Part shown: positions 36,459-39,815 of the stretch, in pieces | How positions within the stretch are numbered: position 1 is the first letter of the stretch | Layout of the letters: every line of letters begins with the position of its first letter | NCBI GenBank assembly: GCA_031277015.1 | Contig: JAISLZ010000108.1 | Coordinates: 1 to 39,815 of the forward strand | Reading direction: 5' to 3' | DNA length: 39,815 nucleotides | DNA from: Eubacteriales Family XIII. Incertae Sedis bacterium | Lineage (GTDB): Bacteria > Bacillota > Clostridia > Peptostreptococcales > Anaerovoracaceae | Notes under the pieces: generated by a model | What the model was told of the DNA's origin: nothing | The model's database searches: none | Seen by the model: only the letters and a program-made list of their open reading frames with translations | Made by a program: the position numbers and the translations under genes

Positions 36459-37718
36459 TCAAAGCATGACACGTGGATCTACGATCCTGCCATTTGCCGC
36501 GGCAGCCGCAACCGTATACGGAGAGGATAGAAAAATATTGACATTCACACCCGCTCTGCCAGGCAGATTCCGGGGATGGGTGCCTATCATGGTTTCACCT
36601 TCCCCAAGAAATCCATAACACATCATCTGGCATGGACCACAATATGGCGCACTGATGATTGCTCCTATATCCTCAAAGAATTGCAGCAGACCTTCCTGTC
36701 GCATTTCCGCAAGAATTTCCTGTGTCCCAGGTACTATGATCAGGCGCGTGTCCGGATGAATTGACCTGCCCTTGAGAATCTCTGCCGCCATCCGGAAGTC
36801 CTCGGTGGACGAGCCTGTACACCCTCCGATGTACGCCTGGTCGATCTTCACCCCCTCGACCTCTGAGATGGGTTTATTGTTGCTCGGACGTGGCGGGCAG
36901 CCTACCAATGGCTCGATTTTGCTGACATCCACGTGCCATTCTTTTTCAAAGGCACAGTCTGAATCGTTGTACTCGGCCTCATACGGTACATGCACTCTAT
37001 TCCTGATATATTCAAAGGTCTTACGATCAGGTTCCATAAAGCCTGTCACACCACCCATTTCAACCGCTAGGAACGACAAAATCGAACGTTGCATGATGCT
37101 CAAGCTGTCGATATAGGAACCGGTGTAGTCGATGGTCTTCCAAAGAGCGCCATCCGCCCCCACGACATCTCCGACTAAATGCTGACCAACATCTCTGGCG
37201 CAGACACCGCGCTGTGTGGCCCCTTCTAAACGGATACGTACAGTCGCGGGCACCCTAAACCATGTCTTACCTGACAGCATTGCATCGGCGACTTCATAGG
37301 TAATGGCCGTTCCAAAAGCGCCCAATACCCCGTAGACCGTAGCATGAGAATCGCCACCAACACACAAGGCGCCGGGGAACACGTGACCTTTTTCAAGCAT
37401 CAAAAGATGGGAATTTCCCGTTCCCATATCATACACATGGCGGATTCCATATTTTTTCGCCCACTCCCGGCTTTGTTTGAGGAATGTTGCATATTCTTGA
37501 GTAGAAGGGAGGCATACATGGTGCCCGAGACCAAATGTCACTTTATCTCCGTCAAAGACGCTACCAACCTCTCCGATTTCATCAAATAACGGGATTGCAA
37601 GCCATGGGCTGTGATGATATACAAGATCGAGATCACATATGACAGCATCTCCCGGAAATACCTCTTTATTACCTGATTTCTTTGCCAGAATTTTTTCTGT
37701 AGCAGTATGACCACCCAT
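36459..37718 (-). CDS. LeuC-like (aconitase-superfamily) hydro-lyase large subunit, divergent copy
   Basis: GGDSHATVYGVLGAFGTAI, GGCTGSSTEDF, YCGPCQ (Fe-S ligand Cys retained). Confidence 0.9.
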   Translation of the reverse strand: MGGHTATEKILAKKSGNKEVFPGDAVICDLDLVYHHSPWLAIPLFDEIGEVGSVFDGDKVTFGLGHHVCLPSTQEYATFLKQSREWAKKYGIRHVYDMGTGNSHLLMLEKGHVFPGALCVGGDSHATVYGVLGAFGTAITYEVADAMLSGKTWFRVPATVRIRLEGATQRGVCARDVGQHLVGDVVGADGALWKTIDYTGSYIDSLSIMQRSILSFLAVEMGGVTGFMEPDRKTFEYIRNRVHVPYEAEYNDSDCAFEKEWHVDVSKIEPLVGCPPRPSNNKPISEVEGVKIDQAYIGGCTGSSTEDFRMAAEILKGRSIHPDTRLIIVPGTQEILAEMRQEGLLQFFEDIGAIISAPYCGPCQMMCYGFLGEGETMIGTHPRNLPGRAGVNVNIFLSSPYTVAAAAANGRIVDPRVML

Positions 37719-37794
37719 AAAATACCTCCTTGAATTACATAAAAGATTTATTTGACACCATTCTAACTATAATTTGACAACTCAGCGTAATCTG

Positions 37795-38295
37795 CTACTT
37801 GTGCAGACTTTTTCTCAGTTTTTCCTTCAAACCGCCCATTGCAAGCTGCTCTAAAAGAAAATCCGGAATAGGTATACCCTTTAACGTGATTGCTTTCGTA
37901 TGATTGATAATTATTCCTGAACTGACATCCACTTCGAGCTCATCGTTGAGATCGATCTGCTTTTCTGCACCGTAACACTCAATAACCGGCAATCCGATAT
38001 TTATCGCGTTACGGTAAAAAATACGCGCAAATTCTTCTGCGACCACACATAATGTCCCCGCCGCTTTCATACCAATCGGGCCCCACTCTCTACTGGAGCC
38101 ACAGCCAAAGTTTTTCCCCGCAACCACAAAACCACCCATAGCCATCTTTTGTGGAAACGCAGGATCCAAATCCCTCATACAAATCCTTGCCAATTCATTC
38201 GGTGATGTTGAAGTCACGTATTTTGCCGAACTCATATCGTCTGTACTCACATCGTCGGCAAATTTGCTGAGCACCGTAGCTCTGATATTATTCAC
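37795..38295 (-). CDS. LeuD-like hydro-lyase small subunit, canonical copy
   Basis: GKNFGCGSSREWGPIGMKAAG, ARIFYRNAINIGLPVIE. Confidence 0.92.
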   Translation of the reverse strand: MNNIRATVLSKFADDVSTDDMSSAKYVTSTSPNELARICMRDLDPAFPQKMAMGGFVVAGKNFGCGSSREWGPIGMKAAGTLCVVAEEFARIFYRNAINIGLPVIECYGAEKQIDLNDELEVDVSSGIIINHTKAITLKGIPIPDFLLEQLAMGGLKEKLRKSLHK

Positions 38296-39548
38296 TTGAT
38301 TCCCTTTCTCGGATCGGTAATATATCCGTTGACAGCCGAAGCTCCCGCCGTTGCGGGGGAAGATAGATAAATCTCCCCTTCCGGGCTTCCCATCCTTCCC
38401 TTAAAATTCCTATTATGTGTTCCCAGTACAATTTCTCCTTTTGCGATGAGCCCCTCATGCATACCTCCACAGGGCCCACAGTTTGCATTTAAGATCACAC
38501 ATCCCGACTCTATAAAAAGGTCAATAAGACCTTCCTTCATCAGTTGTGTATAAATTTCGTTGGAGGCTGGCAAGATCAAGCATCGTAACCAGCGTGGGAT
38601 TTTTCTCCCTTTTAAAAAGGCGGCGGCGGCAAGAAAATCCTCCATTCTCCCATTTGTACATGATCCGATCAATACCTGATCCAATCTCTTCCCTTCGACC
38701 TTTTCAACAGGGACCACATTGGCGGGATTATGAGGGCAGGCGACTTGCGGTCCAAGATTGTTACCGTCTATCTCGACTATTCGCGAATAATGAGCGTCCT
38801 CATCGCTTGAAAAAAGCGTGACGCTCTTTTCATATCTACCTTTTAAGTACTCGACGGTTTTATCATCCGGCGCGATAATTCCGTTCTTTGCGCCGGTTTC
38901 GACGGCCATATTGCAGAGTGTAAGTCTGCCATCCACAGACATGTCCCTAATCACGTCTCCGGTAAATTCCAAAGCTTTATATGTAGCTCCGGCGGCACCA
39001 ATCAAAGAAAGAGTTTTCAGGATCACATCCTTCGACATGATATAATCGCCCAACTTGCCTCCCACGACGACTTTGATCGTTTCAGGAACCCGGAACCACA
39101 AGCGGCCAACCACAAAGACTGATGCCATCTCTGTAGAGCCGATCCCTGTGGAAAAAGCGCCAAGACCGCCGTATGTGCAAGTGTGTGAATCGGTACCTAC
39201 GATAATCAGCCCGGGCGCTACGAATCCCCGCTCAGGCAGTAACTGATGCGCGACCCCCTGCATATTGAAAAAATGTTTGATATCATAATCCATCACGAAT
39301 GAAACCGTCTCGTGGGCAAGCTGGGCGTGCAACAAAGCGCTCGGTGGCGCCGAATGGTCAATGACCACAACGATTTTATCTTTATCCCATAGATCGGCGC
39401 CTAGATTTCGTATCGTATCAAAGACTATCGGGCCCAGTCCATCGTGCGCCATCGCCACATCTATATTGGCTTGAACGATATCGCCCGCATGTATCGATTC
39501 GATGCCCGCCGCTTTCGCCAGTATTTTTTCGGTTATTGTCATTCCCAC
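38292..39548 (-). CDS. LeuC-like (3-isopropylmalate/homoaconitate/methylmalate dehydratase family) large subunit, canonical copy
   Basis: VVIDHSAPPS, GTDSHTCTYGGLGAFSTGIGSTE, GSCTNGRMEDF, NCGPCGGMHEG, THNRNFKGRMG. Confidence 0.93.
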   Translation of the reverse strand: MGMTITEKILAKAAGIESIHAGDIVQANIDVAMAHDGLGPIVFDTIRNLGADLWDKDKIVVVIDHSAPPSALLHAQLAHETVSFVMDYDIKHFFNMQGVAHQLLPERGFVAPGLIIVGTDSHTCTYGGLGAFSTGIGSTEMASVFVVGRLWFRVPETIKVVVGGKLGDYIMSKDVILKTLSLIGAAGATYKALEFTGDVIRDMSVDGRLTLCNMAVETGAKNGIIAPDDKTVEYLKGRYEKSVTLFSSDEDAHYSRIVEIDGNNLGPQVACPHNPANVVPVEKVEGKRLDQVLIGSCTNGRMEDFLAAAAFLKGRKIPRWLRCLILPASNEIYTQLMKEGLIDLFIESGCVILNANCGPCGGMHEGLIAKGEIVLGTHNRNFKGRMGSPEGEIYLSSPATAGASAVNGYITDPRKGIK

Positions 39549-39584
39549 TTTTTTCTCCTCACTTTTCCACGATTCTGATTCTAT

Positions 39585-39815
39585 TTATCTCGGCACAAAG
39601 ACTATTGCAGAACTCGGGCAAACGCATTTGCAAATCCCGCAGCCTTCACATATCTCGCCATTGACGACCGCTTTCCCATCACCCATTGAGATGGCCCGGC
39701 AAGATCCGATTTTCATACAGGCGCCGCAACCTCTGCATTTTTCCTGATCAACCTCCGCATAGCTATAAATGTTTTCCAATTCCGCGGTCGTACAGATATA
39801 GTTCAATGCCACGCC
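39585..39815 (-). CDS. 2[4Fe-4S] ferredoxin-type domain, probably the C-terminus of a larger protein cut by the window edge
   Basis: CRGCGACMKIGSCRAI...CEGCGICKCVCPSSAI preceded by ALNYICTTAELENI. Confidence 0.75.
   Translation of the reverse strand, partial: GVALNYICTTAELENIYSYAEVDQEKCRGCGACMKIGSCRAISMGDGKAVVNGEICEGCGICKCVCPSSAIVFVPR

Noticed and set aside
35796-39548. Leucine biosynthesis operon (leuCD)
   Set aside because: Two LeuCD pairs sit with TRAP transporter and creatinase-fold genes, without leuA or leuB; catabolic context is more likely, so leuC/leuD symbols were not assigned.

Overview
The window is dominated by minus-strand operons and looks like chromosome from an anaerobic, amino-acid/organic-acid-using bacterium. 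The lineage is not determined, though the RsgI/PepSY-type sigma locus is Firmicutes-like. From left to right: (1) a disrupted ECF sigma / RsgI-like anti-sigma / PepSY locus; (2) a small secreted and anchored protein; (3) a 2-aminoethylphosphonate-type operon (binding protein, ATPase, fused permease, phnX) that ends in a saccharopine-dehydrogenase-like gene and has no visible phnW; (4) a ~13 kb minus-strand gene train with two APC amino-acid permeases, a six-subunit Ech/Hyc-type [NiFe] hydrogenase, an uncharacterised membrane protein with a heptad-repeat tail, and hypF, preceded by a near-consensus sigma-A promoter and a long leader; (5) a divergent FIST-domain protein plus hybrid histidine kinase; (6) recR-ybaB-dnaX with a small SRP RNA (ffs); (7) fumC, flanked by small unexplained plus-strand ORFs and a structured, terminator-containing intergenic region; (8) a transglutaminase-like protein; (9) a catabolic-looking operon of ferredoxin-type domain, two LeuC/LeuD-like hydro-lyase pairs, two M24/creatinase-fold proteins, a TAXI binding protein and a fused TRAP permease. 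The best candidates for an undescribed system are (9), the APC-Ech gene train (4), and the phnW-less phosphonate operon (3). All assignments come from reading translated ORFs and motifs by eye; no database search was run.
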